Shown piece by piece: positions 54,140-64,000 of a DNA stretch of 64,000 nt. How positions within the stretch are numbered: the first letter of the stretch is position 1; each line of letters starts with the position of its first letter. The translations under genes were made by a program, and so were the position numbers. Under the pieces are notes generated by a model. That model saw only the letters and a program-made list of their open reading frames with translations, had not been told where the DNA came from and did not search any database. The DNA is from Mycolicibacterium rufum (GTDB taxonomy: Bacteria > Actinomycetota > Actinomycetes > Mycobacteriales > Mycobacteriaceae), in assembly GCF_022374875.2 (NCBI RefSeq), contig NZ_CP092427.2:3224001-3288000 (forward strand), read 5' to 3'.

Positions 54140-55375
54140 ATGCGTATCGCCTTGCTGTCCTACCGGAGCAAGACCCACTGCGGCGGACAGGGCGTCTACG
54201 TCCGGCACCTGAGCCGCGGCCTCGTCGAACTGGGCCACGATGTCGAGGTGTTCTCCGGTCAGCCCTATCCCGGCGGCCTGGACCCTCTCGTCCGCCTGAC
54301 GAAAGTGCCCAGTCTCGACCTGTACCGCGAGCCGGATCCCTTCCGCATCCCCCGGCCCAGCGAGATCAAGACCAGCATCGATCTGCAGGAACTGCTGACC
54401 ACCTGGACCGCCGGCTTCCCGGAGCCCAAGACGTTCAGCCTGCGCGTGGCGCGGCTGCTGGCCGAGCGGCGCGACGACTTCGACGTCGTGCACGACAACC
54501 AGTGCCTGGGCACCGGCCTGCTGAGCATCGCGGCGTCCGGACTGCCGGTGGTCGCCACCGTGCACCACCCCATCACCCGGGACCGGGTGCTCGACGTCGC
54601 CGCCGCCCCCTGGTGGCGTAAGCCGCTGGTGCGTCGGTGGTACGCCTTCGCGGAGATGCAGAAGGACGTCGCCCGGCGGATCCCCGAGTTGGTGACCGTC
54701 TCCTCCACCTCCGCCGCCGACATCGCCGAGGACTTCGCCGTCGACCCGCGTCAGCTCCACGTCGTGCCCCTCGGTGTCGACACCCAGCTGTTCGGACCGT
54801 CCGAGCACCGCGTGCGCAACCGCATCATCGCGATCGCCAGCGCCGACGTGCCGCTCAAGGGCGTCAGCCACCTGCTCCACGCGGTGGCGCGGCTGCGCGT
54901 CGAGCGGGACCTCGAGCTGCAACTCGTCGCCAAGCTGGAGCCCAACGGTCCCACCGAGAAGCTCATCGCCGAGCTGGGCATCTCCGACATCGTGCACAGC
55001 TCCAGCGGGCTCTCGGACACCGAGCTCGCCGAACTTCTCGCATCCGCCGATGTCGCGTGCATTCCTTCGCTCTACGAAGGCTTTTCGTTGCCTGCGGTCG
55101 AGGCCATGGCCAGCGGCACGCCGATCGTGGCCAGCCGCGCGGGTGCGCTGCCCGAGGTCGTCGGCGCCGACGGGGAATGCGCCCGGCTGGTGACCCCGGC
55201 AGACGTCGACGAACTCACCGCGGTGCTGGGGGAGTTGCTCGACTCGCCGCGGGAGCTGCGCAGGCTGGGCGAGGCGGGCCGGCGACGCGCGCTCGAGGTG
55301 TTCAGCTGGGAATCTGTTGCCGCACAGACGGTTGCGGTGTACGAACGAGCTCGGGAGAGGGTCGCCGCATGCTGA
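54140..55375 (+). CDS. GT4-family glycosyltransferase
   Basis: This 411-residue GT-B enzyme has the N-terminal acceptor domain (MRIALLSYRSKTHCGGQGVYVRHLSRGL) and the donor domain with VPLGVDTQLFG and the E-x7-E motif YEGFSLPAVEAMASGTP. It retains stereochemistry and uses a sugar nucleotide; the acceptor is unknown. The ATG at 54140 has AGGTGAG 6 bp upstream and is preferred over a TTG two codons earlier. First enzyme of a three-gene operon under the shared operator. Confidence 0.9.
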   Translation: MRIALLSYRSKTHCGGQGVYVRHLSRGLVELGHDVEVFSGQPYPGGLDPLVRLTKVPSLDLYREPDPFRIPRPSEIKTSIDLQELLTTWTAGFPEPKTFSLRVARLLAERRDDFDVVHDNQCLGTGLLSIAASGLPVVATVHHPITRDRVLDVAAAPWWRKPLVRRWYAFAEMQKDVARRIPELVTVSSTSAADIAEDFAVDPRQLHVVPLGVDTQLFGPSEHRVRNRIIAIASADVPLKGVSHLLHAVARLRVERDLELQLVAKLEPNGPTEKLIAELGISDIVHSSSGLSDTELAELLASADVACIPSLYEGFSLPAVEAMASGTPIVASRAGALPEVVGADGECARLVTPADVDELTAVLGELLDSPRELRRLGEAGRRRALEVFSWESVAAQTVAVYERARERVAAC

Positions 55376-56086
55376 CCGTGGACTTCGACCGCCTCGGCGT
55401 GGGAGCCGGAACCAAGGTCATCGACGTCGGCTGCGGGGCCGGTCGGCACACGTTCGAAGCCTTCCGCCGTGGTGCCGACGTCGTCGGATTCGACCAGAAC
55501 GCCGCCGATCTGAACGACGTCGACGAGATCCTGCAGGCCATGGCCGAGCAGGGTGAGGCGCCGGCCTCGGCGAAGGGCGAAGCCGTCAAGGGCGATGCGC
55601 TCGACCTGCCGTACCCCGACGCCACGTTCGACTGCGTGATCGCCTCGGAGATCCTCGAGCACGTGCCCGAGGACGATCGCGCCATCGCCGAGCTGATCCG
55701 GGTGCTCAAACCCGGTGGCGCGCTTGCGATCACGGTGCCGCGCTGGTTGCCCGAACGCATCTGCTGGGCGCTGTCGGACTCCTACCACGCCAACGAAGGC
55801 GGCCACATCCGCATCTACCGGGCCGACGAACTCCGGGACAAGGTGCTCGCCCACGGCCTCACGCTGACCCACACCCATCACGCGCATGCGTTGCACTCGC
55901 CCTACTGGTGGCTCAAATGCGCGGTCGGGACCGAGAAGGACGGGCACCCCGCCGTCACTGCGTACCACAAGCTGCTGGTGTGGGACATGATGAGCCGTCC
56001 CTGGCTGACCCGGACCGCGGAGTCGGCGCTCAACCCGCTGATCGGCAAGAGCGTGGCACTCTACTTCAGGAAGCCCACCACGACCG

Positions 56087-56094
<8 letters not shown>
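55369..56094 (+). CDS. Class I SAM-dependent methyltransferase
   Basis: This 241-residue enzyme has motif I VIDVGCGAGRHTFEAF near residue 17, the acidic post-I region VVGFDQNAADL, motif II-like FDCVIASEILEHVPEDD and post-motif LKPGGALAITVPRW. The C-terminal half is rich in His and Trp (THTHHAHALHSPYWWLKC), perhaps for a bulky acceptor. Its ATG overlaps the glycosyltransferase end. It probably methylates a sugar or aglycone made by the cluster. Confidence 0.88.
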
Positions 56095-58429
<2,335 letters not shown>

Positions 58430-58433
<4 letters not shown>

Positions 58434-58678
58434 CGCTGGTCGAGTCGCTGCACCAGAGCGGCGCACATCTCGCGCAATCTGGTCACCTCGTTCTGCTTGA
58501 CCTTGATCACCCGACGGATGTTGCGACCGCGCTCCGACTTTCGTGATTCCGGTGCGATCCTGCGCAGTTCGTTGCAGCGTTCCACGATCTCCGTCTCGAG
58601 GGCCTGCCAGCGGGCAGCCAGCACCGTGACGTAGTACTCGGCCTGGGCGTGGTCCGCGCCGTCCTGAGTCGTCAGCAC
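58430..58678 (-). CDS. Small basic coiled-coil protein, unknown function
   Basis: The 82-residue protein is helical and charged (LAARWQALETEIVERCNELRRI, RRVIKVKQNEVTRLREMCAALVQRL), with no signal peptide. Its GTG overlaps the TAG of the lipoprotein gene (TAGTG), so it is the third gene of an operon. I do not recognise a family. Confidence 0.6.
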
Positions 58679-59397
58679 TACTCGGAGGACGGGACGTGCG
58701 ACGCGATGCGGTCGGCGATCACACTGGCCTGCCTCACGTCGGTGGTTCGGGGCGCACAGGCCAGGACGTCGATGACCACGTTGGCGCGCAGCGTGATCAC
58801 GTGCTCGCACGTCGAGGCAGCCGTCGCGGTCGCGCGACCGATCGGAATCCTCAGCCGGTCGGGCGCGACGTCGAGACCGCCGCTGTGCCAACGGGGCAAG
58901 CGCTGATCGTTGAGCGTGATGTTCACCGTGTGGTTGGTGCACTTGGCCCAGCGGTCCGCGGACTGGATGAGGAAGTCGTGTGCAGCATCCGGTGTCGGAT
59001 ACGAGGTCACCGACTGGACGACCGACGATCGCCACTGCTCGTTTCCCGGAGCGCGCAGCAGTTGCCGGCGCACCGAGCTCCAGGCCCCGGGCGTGTCCGG
59101 GGTGCCGTAGATGGCCGTCTCTGCGGGGTGCCAGACGCCCAGACAGTTCAAATTGGGCAACAGGTTGCGGTTGTCGTCCATCGCGGAATTCACGGGTTCG
59201 GCGATCAGGGGAGTTCCGTTCATCACCGCCTGAATCTCGCCGGCGCCCACCAGAAGCCCGTTCAGTGCAGAGTCCGGGACGAGCTGTTGCGCAACCGGAT
59301 GTGCGGCGGGGGAATCACCACAGCCGACGGCCAGAAGTGCCAGAGCCACGGACCCGGTGCACCACCCGGCCACGCGCCGGCGTCGGGCCGAGGTCAC
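58678..59397 (-). CDS. Lipoprotein with PknH-like sensor domain
   Basis: This 239-residue protein has a lipoprotein signal (WCTGSVALALLAVGC) and a body like the extracellular sensor domain of PknH and related lipoproteins (LNGLLVGAGEIQAVMNGTPL, NCLGVWHPAETAIYG, RWAKCTNHTVNI, VIDVLAC). Several Cys (NCLG, KCTN, TCEH, ACAP) suggest two disulfides, as in PknH. GTG start overlapping the upstream stop (GTGA). It may sense a wall ligand. Confidence 0.78.
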   Translation of the reverse strand: MTSARRRRVAGWCTGSVALALLAVGCGDSPAAHPVAQQLVPDSALNGLLVGAGEIQAVMNGTPLIAEPVNSAMDDNRNLLPNLNCLGVWHPAETAIYGTPDTPGAWSSVRRQLLRAPGNEQWRSSVVQSVTSYPTPDAAHDFLIQSADRWAKCTNHTVNITLNDQRLPRWHSGGLDVAPDRLRIPIGRATATAASTCEHVITLRANVVIDVLACAPRTTDVRQASVIADRIASHVPSSE

Positions 59398-59933
59398 GCG
59401 TGGGTACCTGCGTCCGCGCAGGCCTGCTGGGCGGCGAGCGCGTCGTTGTTCATCTCGTCCGCGGTGGTGTTGAGTGACTCCTGCCCGCCGCGCAGCCCCA
59501 TCTTGATCAGCAGCTTGGTGGCATCGACCGACCACTGACGCATCGGCTCGGCCACCGCCGGCGGCAGACCGGGGGTGCCGGCGGCGGCCATCGCGACCCC
59601 GGCACCCTGTCGTAACGCGGTGCGACCGAGGACATTGCTGCTCGCGACAGCCGGATCCGAGTAGTCGACCGCGGCAAAGGCTTCGAGCGAGTCGGCGAAG
59701 TCGCCGTAGTACGCCGCCGTGGAGTCCAGCACGTCGGCGAACTGACTGCACGCCGCCACCGATGCCGGGTCCGCGTTCTCGTTGCCCGGGGTCGCGACCT
59801 GCACGGGCGGCGCCGACGGGTCCGCGACCGCATCGACCGGCTGCGCGGCAACGGCGGGTGCCAGCAATAAGCTCATGATGATCGTCACACACCCTGCGGG
59901 GAATGCCTTGTCAATGCGAAATCCGGTTGCCAC
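59394..59933 (-). CDS. Secreted helical protein of unknown function
   Basis: This 179-residue protein has a signal peptide ending near AVAAQP (residue 31) and a helical mature part with two Cys (VAACSQF and AQQACADAG), one near each end, probably paired. Its form resembles small exported mycobacterial antigens. GTG start with GGAGAA upstream. It is the first gene of a three-gene operon with the lipoprotein and the small coiled-coil gene. Confidence 0.7.
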   Translation of the reverse strand: MATGFRIDKAFPAGCVTIIMSLLLAPAVAAQPVDAVADPSAPPVQVATPGNENADPASVAACSQFADVLDSTAAYYGDFADSLEAFAAVDYSDPAVASSNVLGRTALRQGAGVAMAAAGTPGLPPAVAEPMRQWSVDATKLLIKMGLRGGQESLNTTADEMNNDALAAQQACADAGTHA

Positions 59934-60258
59934 GCTCGTTCTCCGATCGTTTGTACATCGTGATGGCGCTCAGTGAAAACTGTTCCCCGCAAAGTCTTTC
60001 ACGTTCGCCGCGCGTGTACTCAATGCGCCGAAGATGAACGGGCGGCGACCTCCGGGTGGCTACGGGCGGTCTATTCAGAGGTTCTCGACCACCTCACAGT
60101 GACCCTCACAGCGTACTGCCAGCAAAGGTGCGCACTCGATAGAAGACTGGTCCGATCGGGCCACCGTGGGTTCACCGAAAAGACACCCGGCCCATGGACG
60201 CTTCGCGGGTCAAAGGCGATACAACCGTCCACACCCCACGAGAGGCGTCGTCAGACCA
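59934..60258. other. Divergent intergenic region without a gene
   Basis: These 325 bp separate the secreted-protein operon from the MspA-family genes. The composition is less GC-rich than the coding sequence. A short direct repeat CCTCACAGTGACCCTCACAG lies near 60090-60110. I see no convincing gene. Promoters for both sides must lie here, but I cannot fix their -10 elements with confidence. Confidence 0.5.
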
Positions 60259-60948
60259 ATGTTGAACCGCTATGTCACGCTCGCCGCTGCATGCCTGGCG
60301 GCGCCGGTATGGGCCGCGCCGATCGTCGCCGCCGAACCGGCACCCGCCAACCCCGGTGTGCAGCCCGTCGCGGATGCGGCGCCGGCCCCGCCACCGCCCG
60401 ATGGCGCGGTTCCCTCCGGTCCTCCCGGAATCCTCGACACCCCGGACGGCTGGCACCTGGAAGTGCTGGGCAGCAACGAGACTCAGCTGCCAGTCGCGCC
60501 TCTGACCACCGCGATCTCGTCGCGCGAGTACCTGGTGAGCGGCACCTTCACCGGCAAGATCACCGGTCAGGGCAAGACCACACTGGCCGGCGGTTCGATG
60601 GAGGCCGGTGAGCAGATCGGCTGCGGCATCATCTCCGACGAGACCGAGATCAACCCCGGTGCGAGCATCACGCCGAGCATCGGTATCCCGTTCACGGGCA
60701 ACCCCGCGTTCGGCGCCTCGCTCAGCCTGCAGGGCAAGGTCTACCTCAAACCCGGCACCGTGACCACGGTGGCTCTCGACAAGAAGTCCTTCAAGGGCAC
60801 GTCGACGCGCATCACGCTGACCGGCGTGCGGGTCAAGACGGACCAGTGCGCGGGCCAGTCCTTCATCCGGTCCTACGCGACGCTGACCAGCTCCACGGAC
60901 AACACCGACGACGTCGTCACCTACCTCGGCGTGACGAAGGCGGTGTAG
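60259..60948 (+). CDS. MspA-family porin-like protein, copy 1
   Basis: This 229-residue protein has a signal peptide (YVTLAAACLAAPVWAAPIVAAE), a Pro/Ala-rich linker, and the MspA-type beta body (LTTAISSREYLVSGTFTGKITGQG, GGSMEAGEQIGCGI, RSYATLTSSTDNTDDVVTYLG). MspA forms octameric outer-membrane pores in fast-growing mycobacteria. Unlike what I recall of MspA, it has a Cys pair (QIGCGI and TDQCAGQ) and the Pro-rich N-terminal stalk. It is followed 71 bp later by a second copy. Confidence 0.85.
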   Translation: MLNRYVTLAAACLAAPVWAAPIVAAEPAPANPGVQPVADAAPAPPPPDGAVPSGPPGILDTPDGWHLEVLGSNETQLPVAPLTTAISSREYLVSGTFTGKITGQGKTTLAGGSMEAGEQIGCGIISDETEINPGASITPSIGIPFTGNPAFGASLSLQGKVYLKPGTVTTVALDKKSFKGTSTRITLTGVRVKTDQCAGQSFIRSYATLTSSTDNTDDVVTYLGVTKAV

Positions 60949-61019
60949 GCCCCGGTCCGGACCCGACGTTCGCCATCACCGACTTCGCTCACCGAAAGAC
61001 CTCGAAAGGCCCTGCAATC

Positions 61020-61703
61020 ATGAAGAAGAAGCTCCTCGCGCTGGCCGCCGCCGGCCTCGTTCTCCCGGCCTTCGCGGTGCCCACCGCGCTCGCCCAGCCG
61101 GCTCCGCCGGCCCCGCTGCCGCCGCCGGATGCCGGACCGCCGCCAGACAACGGCATCGTCGCATCTGCGCCGCCCGGAACCGTCATGTCTCCCGACGGAT
61201 GGCAGCTCACTGTCGCCGCCACCAATGAGACGCAGCTGCCCATCGCCCCGTTGACCACCGCGGTGTCCTCGCGGGAGTATCTCGTGGGTGGCACCTTCGT
61301 GGGAACCGTGACGGGATCGGGCAAGACGAAGCTCAACGGCGGTGTGCTCGAGGCCGGTTACCAGATCGGTTGTGGCATCGAGCTCGGCCAGGTCCGCCTG
61401 ATCGGTTCCGTCGGTGTCGGCACCTCGGGTTCGACGATCACCGGCGGTCTGATCCCGACGGGCGTGAACTTCCCGATCTCCGGCACGCTCGAGATCCACC
61501 TCAAGCCGGGCACGGTGAATCAGGTTTCGGTGGACAAGAAGTCGTTCAAGGCGGCTCCGGCCCGCGTGACGCTCAAGGACGTCCACATCAAGGTCGACGG
61601 CTGCGCGGGGCAGTCGTTCCTGCGGTCCTATGCGACCCTGACGAGCTCGACCACCGACACCGACGACGTCGTGGCGTACTACGGCGTCACGAAGTCCGTA
61701 TGA
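61020..61703 (+). CDS. MspA-family porin-like protein, copy 2
   Basis: This 227-residue paralogue of the previous gene has a basic signal start (MKKKLLALAAAGLVLPAFA), a Pro-rich linker and the same body (NETQLPIAPLTTAVSSREYL, GYQIGCGI, DGCAGQSFLRSYATLTSS). The Cys pair is conserved in both copies. The ATG has a weak GAAAGG upstream. Its stop overlaps the ATG of the Pro-rich gene. Tandem MspA-type genes in Nocardia (NfpA/NfpB) form mixed pores, so a hetero-oligomer is possible here. Confidence 0.87.
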   Translation: MKKKLLALAAAGLVLPAFAVPTALAQPAPPAPLPPPDAGPPPDNGIVASAPPGTVMSPDGWQLTVAATNETQLPIAPLTTAVSSREYLVGGTFVGTVTGSGKTKLNGGVLEAGYQIGCGIELGQVRLIGSVGVGTSGSTITGGLIPTGVNFPISGTLEIHLKPGTVNQVSVDKKSFKAAPARVTLKDVHIKVDGCAGQSFLRSYATLTSSTTDTDDVVAYYGVTKSV

Positions 61704-62344
61704 CACGTGTGATCCGGCAGGCACCGGCGGCGTTCCTCGCCGCCGGTGCCGCTGTCGTCTTCGCGGCTGTCGCGCACGCGCAGCCGCCGACGCCGCCGGA
61801 GCCGCTCCCGCCCGCTCCTGCACCGGCGCGTCCGCAGGGCCCCGTCATCCCGGTGATCGGTGCGCCCCTCGGCCCGGACGGCTGGAACATGCTGGCCCAG
61901 GCGGGGCAACCTGCCGTCCCGGGAATGCTCGGTGCCCCGGACATTTCCGGTATCGACCGCACGACGGCCCTGGGGCAGAACGCGGTTCCGTCCGCCCCGG
62001 GCGGCGGTCCGGGGGTGGCGCCGAATCTGCGCGCCTTCAACAACGCCTATGGCCTTCCGCAGAATGTGGTGCCGGCAGCTCCGGGGCAGGGCCAGCAGTT
62101 CGACGTCGCGCCGGGCGAGGAGAACCTCGACGTGAACGGCCGCACGTGGCTGGGCCGCTTCTACGACCTGGCCGCCGACGGACGCCTGCACGGGGCACTG
62201 CTCAACCAGGTGCCGCAGGAGCAGCTGGGTCAGCCACTCCCGGGAACCGCGCCCCCGCCGGGGACCAACATCCCCCCGGGGCTCGTGCAGTTCCTGCCGC
62301 CACCGCCGGATCCCGCGGCAACCGTGGTTCCGCCGCCGGCCTGA
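61700..62344 (+). CDS. Secreted Pro-rich protein coupled to the porin-like genes
   Basis: This 214-residue protein has a signal peptide (AAFLAAGAAVVFAAVAHAQ) followed by Pro-rich ends and a middle region with PNLRAFNNAYGLPQNVVP and TWLGRFYDLAADGRLHGALL. There is no known domain. Its ATG overlaps the MspA-like stop (ATGA), so it is probably made together with that protein and may be a partner in the cell envelope. A perfect hairpin terminator follows. Confidence 0.72.
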   Translation: MTRVIRQAPAAFLAAGAAVVFAAVAHAQPPTPPEPLPPAPAPARPQGPVIPVIGAPLGPDGWNMLAQAGQPAVPGMLGAPDISGIDRTTALGQNAVPSAPGGGPGVAPNLRAFNNAYGLPQNVVPAAPGQGQQFDVAPGEENLDVNGRTWLGRFYDLAADGRLHGALLNQVPQEQLGQPLPGTAPPPGTNIPPGLVQFLPPPPDPAATVVPPPA

Positions 62345-62365
62345 CTCCCGCTCCACCGCAACGAC

Positions 62366-62396
62366 ATCGGCCCCTACCGGATGGGTAGGGGCCGAT
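62366..62396. terminator. Perfect 12-bp hairpin, bidirectional terminator
   Basis: ATCGGCCCCTAC, loop CGGATGG and the exact complement GTAGGGGCCGAT. It sits between the convergent Pro-rich gene (stop 62344) and repeat-protein gene (stop 62410), and can serve both. Confidence 0.85.
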
Positions 62397-62409
62397 CTCG
62401 CGGGGAGGG

Positions 62410-63708
62410 TCAGGCGGCGTCGGCGCCGCTGTCGGCCTCCGGCTTGCGATGCTTGCCGCCGGTGCTCTCGGCCGCAGCGGCCTTGTCGCCGGCAGGCGTG
62501 AGGAGTCGGTGCTTCGACTGCTTCGGTGCGTCGGCGGTGTCGGTCCCGGTGTCGGACGTCGGAGTGGACGGCGATTCCTGCACCGGTGTGGTGTCGGAGT
62601 GCGTGGTATCGGAGTCCGTGCTCGCCGACTCGTCCTTCTGGTCCTGCTCGTCCCTCGCCGCCTTCTTCGCGGCGATCCGCTCCTTCCACGTCTCCCGGTG
62701 GGGCGTGGTGTCGTTCGCCGTGTCCCCCTCGTCCTGGGCTGCGGTCAACACGTGGGGTGTGCCGCCGAGGATGTTCGCCGAAGATGTCTGAGCCGCCAGG
62801 AGATTGGGGGTCTCCTGCGCGTTGGTGGACAGGGCCGTCGCGCCGCCGCCGAAGACCTGCTGGATCAAATCCCTGTCGTAGGCGATCTCGGACGTGATGG
62901 CGGCGCTGATCCCCGGCAGGGCGTTCTTGAGGTTCGTCTGGACCTGCGTGATGTAGGCCGGGATGTCGTCGGGCTTGTTGGCGATGACGTAGGTGAGAAC
63001 CGAGAGCGGCAGTGAGACCAGCTGGATTCCGGCGTTGACGGCCTTGCCCACGGCGATCGAGATGCTCGCGAAGTTGTGGTACGGAGCCGTCAGCAGCTTC
63101 AGGACCGCCAGACCCGAGTCGGTGGCGTCCGCCGTCACCGTGGACGGCGCCGAGACACTGTCCACCGTCGTCGTCGCCGTGTTCCCGCCGAAGATCTGCT
63201 GGATCAGGTCCCTGTCGTAGGCGATCTCGGACGTGATGGCGGCGCTGATCCCCGGCAGGGCGCCCTTGAGGTTGTTCTGCACCTGCGTGATGTAGGCCGG
63301 GATGTCGTCGGGCTTGTTCGCGATGACGTAGGTCAAGATCGAGAAAGGCAGTGACACGAACTGGATTCCGGCGTTGACGGCCTTGCCCACCGCGATCGAG
63401 ATGCTCGCGATGTTGTGATACGGGGCCGACAGCAGCTTCAGGAACAGCAACCCGGGATCCTCGCCCGACAACGACGCCATCGTGTCGATCGCGCCGGCCA
63501 GCGCGGCAGGATCGGTGGTGTCCACGGCGGGCGCGAGCGCCCGTGCCGACCTCGAAAGGGGATCGAACGATGTCACCGCCGCCGAGAGTTCGACCGGGAT
63601 CGTCGCTGTGGCGATTGCGGAGTCGTGGATGTTCGGAGTCGTGGCCGGGGCCGCCAGGCAGGCGGCCGAGACGAGCGCCACGAGAGGTTTACCAATGGAC
63701 GAGTGCAT
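62410..63708 (-). CDS. Exported protein with two tandem 90-residue repeats and charged tail
   Basis: This 432-residue protein has a signal-like start (KPLVALVSAACLAAPA), two near-identical modules (residues 86-175 and 199-288; core KLLxAPYHNxASISIAVGKAVNAGIQ and ITSEIAYDRDLIQQ), and a disordered tail rich in Thr, Asp, Lys (residues ~330-432). The modules have amphipathic helices that may lie on a membrane or bind lipid. I do not recognise the family. The ATG at 63708 follows GAAGGCGAC. A TACATT -10-like element lies upstream. Confidence 0.75.
   Translation of the reverse strand: MHSSIGKPLVALVSAACLAAPATTPNIHDSAIATATIPVELSAAVTSFDPLSRSARALAPAVDTTDPAALAGAIDTMASLSGEDPGLLFLKLLSAPYHNIASISIAVGKAVNAGIQFVSLPFSILTYVIANKPDDIPAYITQVQNNLKGALPGISAAITSEIAYDRDLIQQIFGGNTATTTVDSVSAPSTVTADATDSGLAVLKLLTAPYHNFASISIAVGKAVNAGIQLVSLPLSVLTYVIANKPDDIPAYITQVQTNLKNALPGISAAITSEIAYDRDLIQQVFGGGATALSTNAQETPNLLAAQTSSANILGGTPHVLTAAQDEGDTANDTTPHRETWKERIAAKKAARDEQDQKDESASTDSDTTHSDTTPVQESPSTPTSDTGTDTADAPKQSKHRLLTPAGDKAAAAESTGGKHRKPEADSGADAA
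62845..63114 (-). repeat. Internal coding repeat, second module
   Basis: This 270-bp segment, encoding residues 199-288, is nearly identical to 63184-63453 at a 339-bp offset. The DNA is as well conserved as the protein, suggesting a recent duplication or gene conversion. Confidence 0.85.
63184..63453 (-). repeat. Internal coding repeat, first module
   Basis: This segment encodes residues 86-175 of the same protein and pairs with 62845-63114. Long exact stretches include the region encoding NKPDDIPAYITQVQ. Confidence 0.85.
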
Positions 63709-63798
63709 ACCGTCGCCTTCGTAAAGGGGTGTGAGGACGGACGGAAATGTACGGGTCGCGCACGTGGGCGGCCGGAACGCCCTGGGGAGCAGGAGTTC

Positions 63799-63999
63799 TC
63801 AGCTCGTGAACGGACGGTGACTTTCCTGAGAGCCGGCCTGCGGTGTGACCAGCGCCGTGGCCGCGGCGACCGCCGGTTCGGTGATGTCCTCGACGTCGCG
63901 ACCCTCCTCGACGATGAACGCGGTGAGCTCCCGCAATCCGCCGAGCAGGATCAGCGCCAGCGGAGGTGAGACAGGGGTGAGCCCCGCCCGCCGGAAACC
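63799..63999 (-). CDS. TetR-like regulator, C-terminal end only
   Basis: A minus-strand frame enters from the window end and stops at 63799. Its 66 visible residues (LALILLGGLRELTAFIVEEGRDVEDITEPAVAAATALVTP) look like the C-terminal helix region of TetR-family regulators. It is upstream of the repeat-protein gene on the same strand. Family assignment is tentative because the DNA-binding domain is outside the window. Confidence 0.6.
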   Translation of the reverse strand, partial: GFRRAGLTPVSPPLALILLGGLRELTAFIVEEGRDVEDITEPAVAAATALVTPQAGSQESHRPFTS

Positions 64000-64000
64000 G

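Noticed and set aside
62845..63453. CRISPR-like or VNTR array
   Set aside because: There are only two long in-frame modules within a protein gene, with no short regular spacers.

Overview
The window is high-GC actinobacterial DNA, dense in genes, with many GTG starts and many 4-nt start/stop overlaps. The gene content points to a mycobacterium, most likely a fast-growing Mycolicibacterium-type species: MspA-family porins, several F420-type flavin enzymes, a hemophore-related secreted protein, a 13E12-family (DUF222) remnant under a mycobacterial SOS box, the Rv3400/Rv3401-like sugar-phosphorylase pair, PncA and maltokinase. Homologies were judged from remembered family features and motifs; no database search was possible. 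I saw no tRNA, rRNA, IS element, prophage or CRISPR array.

Layout. 1-5.6 kb: end of a folate-type reductase gene, a small membrane protein, a glyoxalase-fold protein and the giant helicase HrpA. 5.6-14.6 kb: a catabolic island with a PucR-type regulator divergent from an ABC importer (lipoprotein, two permeases, ATPase), then an amidohydrolase, a 2,6-dihydroxypyridine-hydroxylase-like flavoprotein monooxygenase, a cupin and a convergent alcohol dehydrogenase. 14.6-22.7 kb: secreted and redox genes (glutamine cyclotransferase, DUF1295 protein, NADH-dehydrogenase-like flavoprotein, serine hydrolase, hemophore-like protein, nitroreductase, rhomboid protease, F420 oxidoreductase). 22.7-32.2 kb: HAD phosphatase plus GH65 phosphorylase, Kup K+ transporter, two transporters and a SigH-like ECF sigma factor. 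32.3-39.3 kb: an F420-type flavin protein, a second ABC importer (lipoprotein, two permeases, ATPase), a phosphoribosyltransferase and a HugZ-like protein.

39.3-48.5 kb: maltokinase convergent with GlgX debranching enzyme, a Clp-N protein, PncA, a PAS-ANTAR protein and a tightly overlapped four-gene membrane/cupredoxin module of unknown function. 48.6-54 kb: an alpha/beta-hydrolase that appears split by a large membrane region, an acyl-CoA dehydrogenase, a cysteine-peptidase-like protein, a truncated 13E12 gene with a perfect SOS box, and a flavin protein.

54-58.4 kb is the most interesting part. A glycosyltransferase, a methyltransferase and a prenyltransferase-like protein form an operon that converges on an O-methyltransferase-like gene, which is itself divergent from a TetR gene. 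The operon and tetR promoters share one design: a -35, a 17-bp spacer, a -10, an 8-bp spacer, then a start codon sitting inside the same GGACA-NN-TGTCC palindrome. That suggests one repressor for the whole cluster and leaderless transcripts, the first carrying a 19-codon upstream ORF.

58.4-64 kb: a secreted/lipoprotein operon, two tandem MspA-family porin-like genes coupled to a proline-rich secreted protein, a perfect hairpin terminator, a secreted protein with two near-identical 90-residue repeats, and the 3' end of a TetR-like gene running off the window.
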